This document shows positions 63,922 through 64,000 of a stretch of 64,000 nucleotides of DNA, in pieces; the stretch's first letter is position 1, and every line of letters begins with the position of its first letter. Under the pieces are notes generated by a model. It was not told where the DNA came from and did no database searches. It saw only the letters and a program-made list of their open reading frames with translations. Source of the stretch: Janthinobacterium lividum (GTDB taxonomy: Bacteria; Pseudomonadota; Gammaproteobacteria; Burkholderiales; Burkholderiaceae_D). Both the position numbers and the translations under genes were made by a program. Location of the stretch: contig NZ_JAAOLY010000001.1 in the NCBI RefSeq assembly GCF_011601275.1, forward strand, positions 434,001 to 498,000, in the 5' to 3' direction.

Positions 63922-64000
63922 GGCGTGGAGAGTAAGTGGTTGACCCTGACAGTGTTGCGCAGTACGATCGTTCTGAATATCAGATAATTTTCATTGAACC

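Overview
The window looks like about 64 kb of a GC-rich Burkholderiales chromosome, most like the Oxalobacteraceae (Janthinobacterium, Massilia or Duganella). That placement is an inference from gene content and protein style, not from a marker gene. The contents point to the replication-origin domain of the chromosome. mnmG is cut by the left edge. There is a cluster of near-perfect parS sites (ParB-binding) at 1.3-7.1 kb. A 1.3-kb intergenic region at 13.3-14.5 kb carries DnaA boxes and DnaA-trio unwinding elements in three phased copies. A second gene-free stretch at 27.7-28.4 kb has four perfect DnaA boxes, all in one orientation. No IS element, prophage, CRISPR array, rRNA or tRNA was seen.

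Layout. 0-13 kb: mnmG (partial), a guanidine-II riboswitch with the guanidinium exporter gdx/sugE and an orphan nuoA-like gene, an iron-type alcohol dehydrogenase, an EAL phosphodiesterase, a secreted 3-hydroxybutyrate-oligomer hydrolase, a full branched-chain amino acid ABC transporter (livG-livF-binding protein-livH-livM) and a GMC oxidoreductase. 13.3-14.5 kb: candidate oriC. 14.6-30.8 kb: mtnN, putA with a divergent Lrp regulator, a chemoreceptor with a C-terminal sensor-like domain, a LysR regulator, coaD/ferredoxin, rsmD, glmU, the DnaA-box cluster, an Lrp regulator and glmS. glmU and glmS together serve UDP-GlcNAc synthesis.

30.9-35.5 kb is a methionine locus. A LysR regulator and a divergent MTHFR-like protein face an FMN reductase, a DUF1852 protein (MesX) and a core methionine synthase (MesD). 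This matches the oxygen-dependent, folate- and cobalamin-independent methionine synthase described in aerobic bacteria. 35.5-36.8 kb holds a decayed hipBA pair. 37-46 kb has a classical chemoreceptor, a large MscS-type channel, an ArsR-rhodanese regulator with a palindromic operator, a ClbS/DfsB protein whose gene contains another parS-like site, and an NAD pair (nadE, then NadM-Nudix).

46-55 kb is an accessory, stress-flavoured region: a YflT-like protein, small hydrophilic proteins, an MFS pump, an SDR-DoxX fusion, manganese catalase and a ZIP transporter. 55-64 kb holds a tripartite RND efflux operon with a divergent COG2345-type Cys-rich regulator, and an MFS transporter.

The strongest result is the three-fold repeated origin module. 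Each copy has an inverted DnaA-box pair offset by 17 nt, then about 140 nt later a perfect DnaA box followed by DnaA-trios and an AT-rich stretch. The copies repeat every 462-475 bp with spacing conserved to within 1 nt.
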